A DNA stretch of 64,000 nt from Cellulosilyticum sp. I15G10I2 (GTDB lineage Bacteria > Bacillota > Clostridia > Lachnospirales > Cellulosilyticaceae), in contig NZ_FMMP01000006.1 of NCBI RefSeq assembly GCF_900095725.1, forward strand, positions 930,001 to 994,000, read 5' to 3'. The position numbers were made by a program, and so were the translations under genes. This document shows positions 36,966 through 46,789 of this stretch, in pieces (within the stretch, counting starts at the first letter, position 1; each line of letters opens with the position of its first letter). Under the pieces are notes generated by a model. The model was not told where the DNA came from and searched no databases. It saw only the letters and a program-made list of their open reading frames with translations.

Positions 36966-37361
36966 CTATCTCATGATATCACGCCAACTTAAGTCTCCTC
37001 TTTCTAATGCTTTGATTAATAATTCTGCTGTTGCTAGATTTGTAGCAATAGGTATATTATGAATATCACATAATCTCTCTAAACTCCCAAGATCTGGTTC
37101 ATGTGGTTTTTGTGATACAGGGTCTCTTAAAAAGATGACCATATCTACTTGATTATGAGCAATTTGTGCACCTAACTGTTGTGCACCACCTAAATGTCCT
37201 GCTAAATACTTATAAATATTTAGATTAGTAGCCTCTTCAACAAGTCTGCCAGTTGTTCCTGTTGCGTATAAAGTATGCTTCGTTAAAATATGTCTATAAG
37301 CTATTGTAAAGTTCTCCATAAGTTTCTTTTTTGCATCATGTGCAATTAGTGCTACATTCAT
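36966..37361 (-). CDS. mgsA: Methylglyoxal synthase homologue with a substituted catalytic Asp
   Basis: A 131-residue MGS-fold protein that by family converts dihydroxyacetone phosphate to methylglyoxal. It starts [12 protein letters not shown] and has [16 protein letters not shown] (phosphate binding), [12 protein letters not shown] and [13 protein letters not shown]. Aligned to E. coli MgsA with an offset of 11, the equivalents of Asp20, Asp91, His98 and Asp101 are present (D9, D80, H87, D90). The motif GGDQQ with the catalytic base Asp71 reads GGAQQ here, with Ala60 encoded by GCA. The enzyme may be inactive, use another base, or do a different job. It is last in the mre-min-rodA operon, a conserved clostridial location. 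Confidence 0.85.
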   Translation of the reverse strand: MNVALIAHDAKKKLMENFTIAYRHILTKHTLYATGTTGRLVEEATNLNIYKYLAGHLGGAQQLGAQIAHNQVDMVIFLRDPVSQKPHEPDLGSLERLCDIHNIPIATNLATAELLIKALERGDLSWRDIMR

Positions 37362-37376
37362 TTTATCAAACCTCCT

Positions 37377-38522
37377 TTAGAACATCGTTTCTTCTTTACT
37401 CATTGCAACATTTAAAACCAAACCCATTCCCATCATGTTTGCCCACAAAGAACTGCCTCCATAGCTAATAAATGGAATAGGTATCCCTGTATTGGGTAAT
37501 AAATCTGTTACTACTCCCATATTGACAAAGGACTGCATAGCAATCATGCCAATATAGCCTACTACTATTAATTTTCCAAAATCATCTATTGCTGCATGTG
37601 CAATCCAAAATCCCCTGGCAATAAATATTAATATAAGCGCAATTACAACTGTTGCACCTATAAAACCAAATTCTTCACCAACAACTGCAATAATAAAGTC
37701 ATTATGCGATTCTGGTAAATAGTTAAGCTGACTAATTGATCCTTTATAAAGGCCTTTTCCTTCGAGTCCTCCTGAGCCAATAGCATGTATTGCTTGATTA
37801 GTTTGATATCTTTCAGCTAAATTATCTCCTCCTATAATTTTATTAACTATTCTATCTCTTTGATAGGAGGCAATTAATTTTTGATTTGGACTTTTAACAA
37901 TATATACAAATGCAGAACTTACAATTATTATACCTATTACAACTGTTGTTAAAATATATCTTATATTTAACTTTGTTACAAATAATTGTATCACTAAAAT
38001 GATAATTAGTACAATACTTGTTGATAAATTAGGTTGTCTATTAATCAAAATAAAAGGAATAAACTCAAACAATCCTATAATGAGTATGGGCCATAATGCA
38101 TTAATTTTCTTTTGATAGTTATCAATAAGTTTAGCCCCGCATAAAATCATTGAGATTTTTGCAAACTCTGAGGGTTGAATTTGTTGATTACCAATCATAA
38201 TCCATCTTGCTGCGCCATTTACATTCTTTCCTATAAAAAACACAGCGATAAGCATAACTACAGTAATGCCATAAATAACTAAATACCAATCACCAAGCAT
38301 ATGGTAATCTATACTCATTACAATAATCATTAAAACAAGTCCTACCACAAAATGAATAATTTGTTTCCTCACTAAACTATCATCGCCGGAATAAGCAGTT
38401 GCACTGCTGATCGCTAAAACCCCAATCGCTGTTAATGCTATAATAATAAGTATGAGAAATAGATCAATTTGTTTAAAATAATTTTTAATAGGCATTTGTA
38501 ATATGTTAATCCTTTCTATCAT
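37377..38522 (-). CDS. rodA: RodA/FtsW/SpoVE family peptidoglycan glycosyltransferase
   Basis: A 381-residue SEDS-family polymerase with about ten spans. Family marks are IDYHMLGDWYLVIYG, NGAARWIMIGNQQIQPSEFAKIS, the periplasmic GSGGLEGKGLYKGSISQLNYLPESHNDFIIAVVGEEFGFIG with the catalytic Asp region, and the C-terminal LPNTGIPIPFISYGGSSLWANM. It works with the class B PBP2 encoded in the same operon to elongate the cell wall. Position between minE and mgsA favours RodA over FtsW. Confidence 0.96.
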   Translation of the reverse strand: MIERINILQMPIKNYFKQIDLFLILIIIALTAIGVLAISSATAYSGDDSLVRKQIIHFVVGLVLMIIVMSIDYHMLGDWYLVIYGITVVMLIAVFFIGKNVNGAARWIMIGNQQIQPSEFAKISMILCGAKLIDNYQKKINALWPILIIGLFEFIPFILINRQPNLSTSIVLIIILVIQLFVTKLNIRYILTTVVIGIIIVSSAFVYIVKSPNQKLIASYQRDRIVNKIIGGDNLAERYQTNQAIHAIGSGGLEGKGLYKGSISQLNYLPESHNDFIIAVVGEEFGFIGATVVIALILIFIARGFWIAHAAIDDFGKLIVVGYIGMIAMQSFVNMGVVTDLLPNTGIPIPFISYGGSSLWANMMGMGLVLNVAMSKEETMF

Positions 38523-38527
38523 TAAAG

Positions 38528-38806
38528 CTATTTTACTTTCTTTAAGTTTTTAATCGGTATATTGGCAGACAAAACCGGGGCCTTTTTACCGCCTTCTTCA
38601 TATTGCATGTTCGCAATTTCAATATTAAATTCGTCTGTATCGATATCTACATACTTAGATATAACAGCTAAAATATCTGCTCTCATCATTTCTAATAATT
38701 CAGTTGAACAGTTAATTCTATCATGAATGAGAACTAGTTTTAATCTATCTTTTGCCACCGAGCTTGACTTATTCTTTCTACCAAATAAACTATTAAAATC
38801 CAGCAT
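38528..38806 (-). CDS. minE: Cell division topological specificity factor MinE
   Basis: A 92-residue MinE that stimulates MinD ATPase and drives Min oscillation. It begins MLDFNSLFGRKN, the membrane-binding start, followed by KDRLKLVLIHDRINCSTELLEMMRADILAVISKYVDID, the MinD-contact helix and dimer strand. A GTG three codons upstream is in frame; GAGGG supports the ATG at 38804-38806. MinE is absent from Bacillus, but present in many Clostridia that carry minCDE next to the rod-shape genes, as here. Confidence 0.95.
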   Translation of the reverse strand: MLDFNSLFGRKNKSSSVAKDRLKLVLIHDRINCSTELLEMMRADILAVISKYVDIDTDEFNIEIANMQYEEGGKKAPVLSANIPIKNLKKVK

Positions 38807-38825
38807 CCCTATCACCCTCTTTTAT

Positions 38826-39623
38826 TTAATTACCAAATCCAAAAACTTTTTTTAGTTTGCCAACAAAGTTATTTCCTGTTGATAAATCTAAAAAAGGTAC
38901 GTCTTTTCCTTCTACTCTATCAGCAATATTACGAAATGCTTTGCCTGCTAAAGTATGTGCTTCGATTGCTGCTGGTTCACCTTTATTTGTAGAAACAACA
39001 ATATTCTCATCATCTGGAACAACGCCAATTAAGTCAATTGCTAAAATTTCTACTACATCGTCCATTGCCATCATATCTCCGCGTTTCACCATATTCATTC
39101 TTACACGATTTATAATGAGCTGTGTATTAGAAATGCCATGAGATTCCAATAATCCAATAATTCTATCTGCATCTCTAACCGCTGAAACTTCTGGCGTTGT
39201 GACAACTAATGCGCGATCCGCCCCCGCTATTGCGTTTTTAAATCCTTGTTCTATTCCTGCTGGACAGTCTAGAATAACATAATCAAAATCTTCTTTTAAA
39301 GAATCACAAAGCTTTTTCATCTGTTCTGGGCTTACAGCATTTTTATCCCTTGTTTGAGCTGCTGGAAGTAAAAACAACCCTTCAAAACGTTTATCTTTAA
39401 TTAATGCTTGTTTAAGTCTGCATCTCCCCTCAACTACATCAACTAAATCGTATACAATCCTGTTTTCAAGTCCCATAACCACATCTAAGTTACGAAGTCC
39501 TATATCAGCATCTACCAGTACAACTTGTCTTCCTAATAATGTTAAAGCAGTTCCTACATTTGCAGAAGTAGTCGTTTTGCCAACGCCACCTTTACCCGAA
39601 GTAATTACAATTACTTGACTCAT
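38826..39623 (-). CDS. minD: Septum site-determining protein MinD
   Basis: A 265-residue ParA-type ATPase. The deviant Walker A KGGVGKTTTSANVG lies at residues 11-24, with DADIGLRNLDVVMGLENR after it, Walker B YVILDCPAGIEQG, and RMNMVKRGDMM. The C-terminal amphipathic helix (GKLKKVFGFGN) is the membrane-targeting sequence. It recruits MinC to the membrane and responds to MinE, encoded 19 bp downstream. Confidence 0.98.
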   Translation of the reverse strand: MSQVIVITSGKGGVGKTTTSANVGTALTLLGRQVVLVDADIGLRNLDVVMGLENRIVYDLVDVVEGRCRLKQALIKDKRFEGLFLLPAAQTRDKNAVSPEQMKKLCDSLKEDFDYVILDCPAGIEQGFKNAIAGADRALVVTTPEVSAVRDADRIIGLLESHGISNTQLIINRVRMNMVKRGDMMAMDDVVEILAIDLIGVVPDDENIVVSTNKGEPAAIEAHTLAGKAFRNIADRVEGKDVPFLDLSTGNNFVGKLKKVFGFGN

Positions 39624-39652
39624 CTTTAGCCCCCCAATAATATTTATTAGTT

Positions 39653-40339
39653 TTATTTTAACATATGATTTAATGTTTTAACATCAATTTGATCCATATA
39701 GATTTGATCTTCTTGCAAATACGCTATTTGTGGTATATTATTACTCAGACTGTAAACTGGCTCATTATTTGGGGATTGTGCAATAATATTACCAATTCCT
39801 ATTTGGATTGGTGCCATCAAAGAGGCAACTACAAAAGGTTTTTTAAAATCCTTATCCATACCAGCATGCACCTTGCCTTTTAATGCACCCAGTATGATAA
39901 CATTTCCCCCAGCTGTAACAAGTCCCCCAGGGTTCACATCTCCCAAAACAACTATGTTGCCCTGATAATTTATATGATGCCCTGACCGCACTATACCATA
40001 ATGGAAATGAGTAAGGGATGCATATTGACTATCAATTTGCTCCTTAAGCCAAAGCAAATAGTTATCTTCTTGCTTACTTTCTTGTTCAAAATCATGAAGA
40101 AATGAAATGTTAATAATATTTTGATTGGTAAGAAGCATAAGAAGTCTGTCTTGCTGTTCTCGGGTTAAAGATCTCCCTTTAAATCTTACACTCACTCTAG
40201 ATCCTTTAAAGAAACTCTTTGAATACTCAAGCTTTTCTTTAAAGTGGTAAAGAATTTTTTCAAAATCAGCATCCTGATCCAGTAACACGATAATGCCATC
40301 TGCTGTTCCTTTAAAAACAACAACATTTTCCTCTCCCAT
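39653..40339 (-). CDS. minC: Septum site-determining protein MinC
   Basis: A 228-residue FtsZ-assembly inhibitor. The N-terminal domain (about 1-100; VVFKGTADGIIVLLDQDADFEKI) is less conserved. The C-terminal beta-helix has the strongly conserved VRSGHHINYQGNIVVLGDVNPGGLVTAGGNVIILGALKGKVHAG, which binds MinD and FtsZ. It lies between the PBP2 gene and minD, in the minC-minD-minE order of transcription. Confidence 0.96.
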   Translation of the reverse strand: MGEENVVVFKGTADGIIVLLDQDADFEKILYHFKEKLEYSKSFFKGSRVSVRFKGRSLTREQQDRLLMLLTNQNIINISFLHDFEQESKQEDNYLLWLKEQIDSQYASLTHFHYGIVRSGHHINYQGNIVVLGDVNPGGLVTAGGNVIILGALKGKVHAGMDKDFKKPFVVASLMAPIQIGIGNIIAQSPNNEPVYSLSNNIPQIAYLQEDQIYMDQIDVKTLNHMLK

Positions 40340-40349
40340 ATTTTCCCCT

Positions 40350-43300
40350 CTATTCTATAAACATATTATCTAAAGTTGTTTTTTCTCCTTCAAGATTAAG
40401 TTTAAAATAGCTCATTAGCATATCTTTAGCTATAAGATTACCGTATTTACCTAAACCATCTGAGTTGTAAATAGCGACTACAATAGCAATTTCTGGTTTA
40501 TCGAAAGGCGCAAATCCCACAAACCAACTATGCTCATGGCTGCCTTCTTGAGCCGTTCCAGTTTTGCCAGCAACATCAAAAGGCAAGTCATTAAAAACTT
40601 CTCTTGCTGTACCTTCTCTGCCCTTAGTGACTGCTAACATCCCTTTATGAATTTCACTCATTGTATTTTCTGATACCTGTATATCCTTAATATTTTTAAC
40701 ACCAGAACTTGTATATTCTAATGCACCCTTATTGTCAAATATACCATTTACAATCTTAAGATCAAATGTTTGTTTACCATTAGCTATACCTGCAATATAG
40801 CGTGACATCTGAAGTGGTGAAAAAGCATTAAATCCCTGTCCGATAGCAGTACGTACTGTAAGTCCATCTGTCCATTCCATCTCAATGCCGCTTAAGAGAT
40901 TATTTGCAATTGCATTAATAATATTGGCTCTTATTTTAATCATAATATATTCTTTATAATAATCTTTCTGGCTATCAAGTTCATTAATTCTTCGATTTAA
41001 TTCCTGCGCTATTTCACTGTTGCTATTTTTTCTAACTTCATTTCTATAAGCTACAGTATAAGCATGGTCATAAGCATCAATAATAGCATTAGGATCTATA
41101 GCATCAATAATTAGTTTAAGACGCTTATAAACAGGATCACCTATCATAGCATCCAACTCCTGAAGAAGATTCCCTTTCGTTTTTAATTTTAAGGAGCGTT
41201 TTGAAATATCATTAATTGTATTATTTACAATAGTTCTAATAGATGCATCTGCACTTAACTGCAAATAGGTGCTTATTTCTGTATAAAATTGTCCAAGTAA
41301 CTCGTCATACTCGGAAGCTAAGGCTTCTTGAAGTGCTGGTTCTAACTTGCGTTTGAGTTCATATTGAATAAGATAGTCAATATGAGTATTAAGGTCAGAA
41401 CTTCCTGAATCAATAACTGGATAAACACCTTTACTTAAAGTATCTTTAATATCTGTAATTCTTTTAAGGGTAATATCTGGGTTCATGTTTTTTAACGAAT
41501 TAAATCCATCGGTGATACGACGTTGCACTAAATTCCTTGGTGTTGACACATTAGGTGGTGTCTCGGCAAGTTCTATCCCTGTTGATTGATCAAGTCCAAA
41601 CATTTGTACATATTTAGTTAATGTATCAATATTGGTATAAGGATTAGCAGCACCCTTACTTAATCTATACACAACTTCATAGAAAAAGTAATTACATGAT
41701 ACTTCAAGTGCCCTCGATAAATTAGTGTTGCCATGTCCTCCTCCAGATCGAGATAACACCCAGCACCTTGGATAAGGTTCGCCAGCCTTTGTAAAAGTCC
41801 CAGTGTCAAATATTACTGTTGAAGGCGTTATAACCTCTTCTTCAAGACCAGCTATTCCAGTAATCATCTTAAAAGTAGATCCTGGTGCTTTTGTTGTCAT
41901 AAGTGATCGGTTCCACAACATGCTTCGCTTATCTATGCCATCAAAAAGCATCGACCAATACTGATTGAAATTCATAATCATTTCATTACTGTCAAATGAA
42001 GGGTATCCTACTATACTCAGTACCTCGCCAGTGTTAACATCAACAGCTACTGCTGCCGCACTAAATGGATCTACTGCCAACTGCTTCGGTTTTAAATAAC
42101 CCTTTTCTAATTGCTCAATCAGCAATTGTTCTGTACTGCCATATAAATTGCCTTGCATTATTTTTATATTATTATCACTCAAGGTAATAGATCCTTGTTC
42201 ATGCATAGCTAATAGTATTTGTTTTTCAGTTACAAGCCCCGTATCTTCTTCAAGCCATTGAATAAGTAACTCTTTAAGGGATAAGTCCTTTCGTATAAGT
42301 ACATCAATTTCTTCATAAGCCTTGATTAATTGAGTGTATAATTGATTTTGCATAGATGCCAAAGGCTCGGCTTGCATCTCATTTATACTGAGTTGATTAC
42401 TTTCTATCATAGAAATAATGAGCTCTTTGCTTTTAAGTGGTTTGATATACTTGGTACCGCCTTTAAGACGTTCAACTAAAGCAGCACTAAGTCTTCTTTC
42501 AATGCTATCATAAGTATCTCTTTGAAAATCTAAGTCTACTGTTAAAAATATGTTATTACCCTGCACTTGATCTTCCCGCGCAATAGTATGAACACGTCTT
42601 CCTAAATTATCTACTTCGACTACTTCACTGCCCTTTTGACCTCTAAGTTCTTGTTCCATAGACTGTTCAATACCAACTTGTCCAACAACATCTGTCTTAT
42701 CATACCCTAAATCTTTCATTTGTTCATATTGAGCATCTGTTATAGTCCTTGTATAGCCAAGTATATTGCCAAACAATTCTCCTTCAGTGTAGTGTCTAAT
42801 GGGTTCAACATCTACAATAACACCTGGAAACTTTGAGTGATTCTCTTCTATTTCATTAACTGTTTTATCTGAGATATTAGTAGCAATGTTAACTAACTTA
42901 TATTGATAATAAGCTAATTTATAAATTTCAGAACGCAAGCCAATAATTTTCCTTGCATCACTATCTCCTATAGTATCACTGATTTCAAACTGCTTCTTAA
43001 GGTAATTAACAAGTTCAGGCGCTGTATAGGTCAAAAGTTCTTGTCTATGTTCATCACTATTATAAGGAATAGAATAAATAAAACTTTTAATTTGACTTTT
43101 CTCTCCTGTAAATTCAAAGGGTGCTTTTTTTGAAATGGGCACATTATCGATAGCCCTGTCTCCATTTTTTTCTATTACTTGCATTACATCTAATAAAGTT
43201 TGATTAAGCTGACTTTTTTTCATTCTTACCTGTTGATCAAATTTCAAAACATTCATAGGTTTATTTACAGCAAGTGGCCTACCATACCTGTCAAAAATAA

Positions 43301-43493
43301 GTCCGCGAGTAGCAGGTATTTCAATTGTTCTTTGGACACTCGCTCTTAAGTCATTTGCATACTGGTCATAATTAATAACCTGAAGTGTATAAAACTTTAA
43401 AAGCAACACCAGAAACAAAAAACATATAGTAATAAACATGATGAAAATTCTATTTTTAAAGATGAGTAGGAGCTTATTTATACCTTTTTTCAC
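40350..43493 (-). CDS. mrdA: Penicillin-binding protein 2 (class B, elongasome), enlarged
   Basis: A 1047-residue class B transpeptidase, well above the 600-700 of most PBP2. A membrane anchor lies at about 15-35. The dimerisation domain includes IPATRGLIFDRYGRPLA, and the transpeptidase motifs are STFK (Ser539), SCN (Ser599) and KTGT (Lys977). The SCN-to-KTG distance is about 378 residues, against roughly 155 in E. coli PBP2, because a Lys/Asp/Glu-rich, apparently helical insert lies between about 660 and 870. The part before STFK is also long. The start is a GTG behind GGGAGGG. It is encoded between mreD and minC and is the RodA partner. Confidence 0.94.
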   Translation of the reverse strand: MKKGINKLLLIFKNRIFIMFITICFLFLVLLLKFYTLQVINYDQYANDLRASVQRTIEIPATRGLIFDRYGRPLAVNKPMNVLKFDQQVRMKKSQLNQTLLDVMQVIEKNGDRAIDNVPISKKAPFEFTGEKSQIKSFIYSIPYNSDEHRQELLTYTAPELVNYLKKQFEISDTIGDSDARKIIGLRSEIYKLAYYQYKLVNIATNISDKTVNEIEENHSKFPGVIVDVEPIRHYTEGELFGNILGYTRTITDAQYEQMKDLGYDKTDVVGQVGIEQSMEQELRGQKGSEVVEVDNLGRRVHTIAREDQVQGNNIFLTVDLDFQRDTYDSIERRLSAALVERLKGGTKYIKPLKSKELIISMIESNQLSINEMQAEPLASMQNQLYTQLIKAYEEIDVLIRKDLSLKELLIQWLEEDTGLVTEKQILLAMHEQGSITLSDNNIKIMQGNLYGSTEQLLIEQLEKGYLKPKQLAVDPFSAAAVAVDVNTGEVLSIVGYPSFDSNEMIMNFNQYWSMLFDGIDKRSMLWNRSLMTTKAPGSTFKMITGIAGLEEEVITPSTVIFDTGTFTKAGEPYPRCWVLSRSGGGHGNTNLSRALEVSCNYFFYEVVYRLSKGAANPYTNIDTLTKYVQMFGLDQSTGIELAETPPNVSTPRNLVQRRITDGFNSLKNMNPDITLKRITDIKDTLSKGVYPVIDSGSSDLNTHIDYLIQYELKRKLEPALQEALASEYDELLGQFYTEISTYLQLSADASIRTIVNNTINDISKRSLKLKTKGNLLQELDAMIGDPVYKRLKLIIDAIDPNAIIDAYDHAYTVAYRNEVRKNSNSEIAQELNRRINELDSQKDYYKEYIMIKIRANIINAIANNLLSGIEMEWTDGLTVRTAIGQGFNAFSPLQMSRYIAGIANGKQTFDLKIVNGIFDNKGALEYTSSGVKNIKDIQVSENTMSEIHKGMLAVTKGREGTAREVFNDLPFDVAGKTGTAQEGSHEHSWFVGFAPFDKPEIAIVVAIYNSDGLGKYGNLIAKDMLMSYFKLNLEGEKTTLDNMFIE

Positions 43494-43509
43494 CTACTTA
43501 CCCTCCCTA

Positions 43510-44019
43510 CTAAAATATATTTCTAGTTTTTCTTTCATTGTATTCTATTTTTTCATTAATAACATAAGCAAACTGATAAATTACCAATGATAAAGTAATG
43601 GTATAAATAAGTTCTGGAATAATAATAGATTTAGTAAAGAAAATAAAATTTATTTTACCTCTTAGTATAAATCCTAACATAGATACGGTACTATAAAATA
43701 AACTGCTGAATAATGTACATATAAATGGAATAATAAAATTTTCTCTATAGAAATTCTTATTGAATTTTCCGCATATATAGCCAATAATAGCATATATCAC
43801 AGCACCGGGTCCCAAAAAGGTCCCAAAAGAAATGTCATTTAACAAACCAGCTGCTATACCAATAATACATCCTTCTTTACTGCCCCTTAAAAGTGCAAAC
43901 GATACAATAATCATAATCATAAAATTAGGCGCAACATCCCCAATTCTTAAGACTTGAAAAAGGGTCGTACTTAAAGCATGCATAAGAAGAAGTAAAATGC
44001 TTATAATAGATATTCTCAT
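43510..44019 (-). CDS. mreD: Rod shape-determining protein MreD
   Basis: A 169-residue membrane protein with about five spans and the MreD features LRIGDVAPNFMIMIIVSFALLRG and GCIIGIAAGLLNDISFGTFLGPGAVIYAIIGYICG. It belongs to the elongasome with MreB, MreC, RodA and PBP2. It is placed between mreC (15 bp) and the PBP2 gene (16 bp). MreD sequences vary widely, so the operon position adds much to the call. Confidence 0.93.
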   Translation of the reverse strand: MRISIISILLLLMHALSTTLFQVLRIGDVAPNFMIMIIVSFALLRGSKEGCIIGIAAGLLNDISFGTFLGPGAVIYAIIGYICGKFNKNFYRENFIIPFICTLFSSLFYSTVSMLGFILRGKINFIFFTKSIIIPELIYTITLSLVIYQFAYVINEKIEYNERKTRNIF

Positions 44020-44034
44020 TTTATCCTCCCCCTG

Positions 44035-44853
44035 CTAATCATCAGCACTTTCAATAACTAGAATTTGTTCTAAATATTTAAAATCTACTATCGGCTTAAC
44101 ATAGGCATATTGCGTCAAACCATTTTTGCCTTGTGCAATTTCTTCGATTGTTCCAATAGGAATTCCTGGCGGGTAGATTGAGCTTAGATGAGAAGTTATG
44201 ACTTGGTCTCCCTTAACAACCTCTGACTCTATATTGATTTCGAGTTTACACAGCCCTCTATTTGCAAGTTCAATATCTCCTCTTAATATGCCGGTATCTC
44301 CAGTTCTTACTATCTTAGCACTTACAGAACTTCGATCATCAATAATTGAAAGTACTTTTGAAGATATACTTGTAGCACTTAATACACGTCCCGCCAATGC
44401 ACCATTTGCTAGAATAACACTATTTTCGTAAACATGATGATTTGTGCCTTTATCGATATTAAAGATCTTATACCAATTACCCGATTCTTTTCCGATAACA
44501 TTTGCGCCTACTCCCTCATAGTCACGATAACGCTGTTTCATCTCTAAAAGGTTTTTCAGATTATTATTCTCGTTCTTATATTCAGCAAGAATTGTATTTT
44601 CATACACTAACTTTTCGTTCTCTTGTTTAAGGATTTCATTTTCTGTAATCAGTAGTTGTATATCCTTGAAATAGTGTGTAAAACCAGTTGTTTGATCTGA
44701 AACAAAAATAATTGACTTCTGAACAGGATATAAAATATAATTTACCGCTGTGCTAATAATAGGGATTTTGTATTTTGCCCCAATTATTAACACAACAATG
44801 CAAGTTACACCTGCTATAATTCCCACTTTTTTAAATTTTTTATTAAATTTCAA
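44035..44853 (-). CDS. mreC: Cell shape-determining protein MreC
   Basis: A 272-residue bitopic protein. A membrane anchor near residues 10-30 is followed by a coiled coil (about 65-105; LLITENEILKQENEKLVYENTILAEYKNENNNL). A C-terminal beta domain carries GNWYKIFNIDKGTNHHVYENSVILANGALAGRV, VLSIIDDRSSVSA, and the late YPPGIPIGTIEEI. It links cytoplasmic MreB to wall enzymes. The start codon is TTG behind GGAGAGAG. It lies 17 bp after mreB. Confidence 0.95.
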   Translation of the reverse strand: MKFNKKFKKVGIIAGVTCIVVLIIGAKYKIPIISTAVNYILYPVQKSIIFVSDQTTGFTHYFKDIQLLITENEILKQENEKLVYENTILAEYKNENNNLKNLLEMKQRYRDYEGVGANVIGKESGNWYKIFNIDKGTNHHVYENSVILANGALAGRVLSATSISSKVLSIIDDRSSVSAKIVRTGDTGILRGDIELANRGLCKLEINIESEVVKGDQVITSHLSSIYPPGIPIGTIEEIAQGKNGLTQYAYVKPIVDFKYLEQILVIESADD

Positions 44854-44870
44854 GGTACTCTCTCCTTGTT

Positions 44871-45881
44871 TTACTTGTCATCAGCCAAAAGCGCTGCCCA
44901 TTTCTCTATGTCCTCTAGTGCATAACCCGTTCCTTTAGCTACACAGTCCAGGGGATCTTCAGCTATTTTTACGGGCATACCGGTTTCTAAGCTTATCAAT
45001 GTATCAAGTCCTGTAAGGAGTGCGCCGCCTCCAGTTAGCATAATTCCACTTTCAATAATGTCTGCTGAAAGCTCTGGAGGTGTTTTTTCAAGAGTATATT
45101 TAATAGCATCAATAATAGCATTAACTGGCTCTTTAATAGCTTCCGTAACTTCAGTAGATGTAATAGTGAGAATTTTAGGAAGGCCTGTTACTAAATCTCT
45201 TCCTCTTATCTCCATTGTCGCATCTTCCCCGATAGGATAAGCTGCTCCGATATTAATTTTGATTTGTTCTGCTGTTCGTTCACCAATCATTAAATTATAT
45301 TCTCTTTTAATATATGAAACGATGTATTCATCAAACTCATCTCCAGCTATACGCAGTGATTTGCTTGCTACAATACCACCCAGAGAGATAACTGCAACAT
45401 CTGTAGTCCCTCCGCCAATATCAACAACCATATTGCCAGTAGGTTCTTCGACTCTTAAATGTGCCCCTATTGCTGCCGCCATTGGCTCTTCCATAATAAG
45501 TGCTTTTTTGGCTCCTGCTTTTTCTGTGGCTTCTTCAACAGCCCTCTTTTCTACTGACGTAACCCCTGAAGGCACACAAACAATTACCCTTGGTTTAGGT
45601 GTGAATAGTGACTGCTTATAGGCCTTTCCAATAAAATACCTTAACATAGCCTCTGTTGTCGCAAAATCTGCTATAACACCATCTTTCAAAGGTCTAATTG
45701 CCACAATACTTCCAGGGGTTCTACCTATCATTTGTTTTGCTTCATCACCTACTGCAAGTACTTCATTTGTTTTTTCTTTAATAGCAACTACTGATGGTTC
45801 ATTTACTACTATTCCCTTTCCTTTAACAAACACAAGTGTGTTAGCTGTTCCAAGGTCTATACCCATATCTTTTCCAAACAT
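44871..45881 (-). CDS. mreB: Rod shape-determining protein MreB
   Basis: A 336-residue actin-like protein. It begins [22 protein letters not shown], includes the second phosphate loop [22 protein letters not shown], the adenosine motif [14 protein letters not shown], and [12 protein letters not shown]. Filaments on the membrane guide lateral wall synthesis. AGGAGG precedes the ATG. It heads the mreBCD-mrdA-minCDE-rodA-mgsA run and has a strong promoter. Confidence 0.98.
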   Translation of the reverse strand: MFGKDMGIDLGTANTLVFVKGKGIVVNEPSVVAIKEKTNEVLAVGDEAKQMIGRTPGSIVAIRPLKDGVIADFATTEAMLRYFIGKAYKQSLFTPKPRVIVCVPSGVTSVEKRAVEEATEKAGAKKALIMEEPMAAAIGAHLRVEEPTGNMVVDIGGGTTDVAVISLGGIVASKSLRIAGDEFDEYIVSYIKREYNLMIGERTAEQIKINIGAAYPIGEDATMEIRGRDLVTGLPKILTITSTEVTEAIKEPVNAIIDAIKYTLEKTPPELSADIIESGIMLTGGGALLTGLDTLISLETGMPVKIAEDPLDCVAKGTGYALEDIEKWAALLADDK

Positions 45882-45944
45882 TTTAAATGTCCTCCTAATA
45901 AAATCTATATTCTATTTCTTTTATTGACAAAATCCATATTTACC

Positions 45945-45973
45945 ATCATACAGTGTTTTTTTATCTTTTTCAA
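45945..45973 (-). promoter_or_regulatory. Promoter of the mreB operon
   Basis: On the minus strand TTGAAA (45968-45973) and TATGAT (45945-45950) are separated by 17 bp, about 65 bp upstream of mreB. No other gene start lies between. Confidence 0.75.
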
Positions 45974-46032
45974 CAGGTTGATACTAAATAAACATATAAA
46001 AGTTAAATTTTGTAAGATTATGTTTTTAACTC

Positions 46033-46716
46033 TTAAATAGTGTTTTCCTCTTTTAAACTTATATAACTTCCGTCTCCGATAATAATATGATCTAAAAGCG
46101 GAATGCCCATCATATTTCCCGCTTCCTTAAGTCTTTTTGTAATTTGAATATCTTCTTTACTCGGCGCGGGATCGCCGCTTGGATGATTGTGAACTACAAT
46201 AATACTGTGAGCAGATTTTTGTACAGCTACTTTGTAGACTTCTCTTGGATGCACAATAGATGCTGTCAAACTTCCCGTTGATATGACTTTATGTCCGAGC
46301 ATTTTACATTTCGCATCTAGTAAGATTACAACAAAGTTTTCTTCCTTTAAGTGTCTCATATCCTCCATAAAATAATCTGATATTGTTTTTGGGGAGGAAA
46401 CTTTTAGTGAATAAGTGTGTTTTTGTCGGGTAATTCGCCTGCAAAGTTCTAATAAAGCTAGGATTTGAAGTGCTTTCACTTTGCCTATACCTTTTATGCG
46501 ATAAAGTTCTTCAAAAGTAGTTTGATAGAGCGAAATAAGTGAGGGCTCTTTTTCATGCATAGTCAGAATACTGGCCGCAACCTCTTCTGCATTGCTATCT
46601 TTAGTACCACTTCTGATTAGTATAGCCAATAGCTCAATATCCGTAAGGGCTCCTTCGCCATATTTTTCAAACTTCTCACAAGGTCTGCTGTACAATGGTT
46701 TATCTTGTATACGCAT
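46033..46716 (-). CDS. radC: RadC/YeeS family JAB-domain protein
   Basis: A 227-residue RadC. The N-terminal helix-hairpin-helix region (about 1-100) has RPCEKFEKYGEGALTDIELLAILIRSGTK and IKGIGKVKALQILALLELCRRI. The C-terminal JAB/MPN metalloprotease-like domain has the zinc motif VVHNHPSGDPAPSKEDI and LLDHIIIGDGSYISLKE. The old DNA repair label rests on a mis-mapped E. coli mutation and the molecular role is not settled. It lies between maf and mreB, as in most Firmicutes. Confidence 0.95.
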   Translation of the reverse strand: MRIQDKPLYSRPCEKFEKYGEGALTDIELLAILIRSGTKDSNAEEVAASILTMHEKEPSLISLYQTTFEELYRIKGIGKVKALQILALLELCRRITRQKHTYSLKVSSPKTISDYFMEDMRHLKEENFVVILLDAKCKMLGHKVISTGSLTASIVHPREVYKVAVQKSAHSIIVVHNHPSGDPAPSKEDIQITKRLKEAGNMMGIPLLDHIIIGDGSYISLKEENTI

Positions 46717-46789
46717 ATCACGCCCCCTTTTATACTCAAATTATTGCCTTAATCTATATTATCCATACCAATTTTAACCATAAAAAAAC

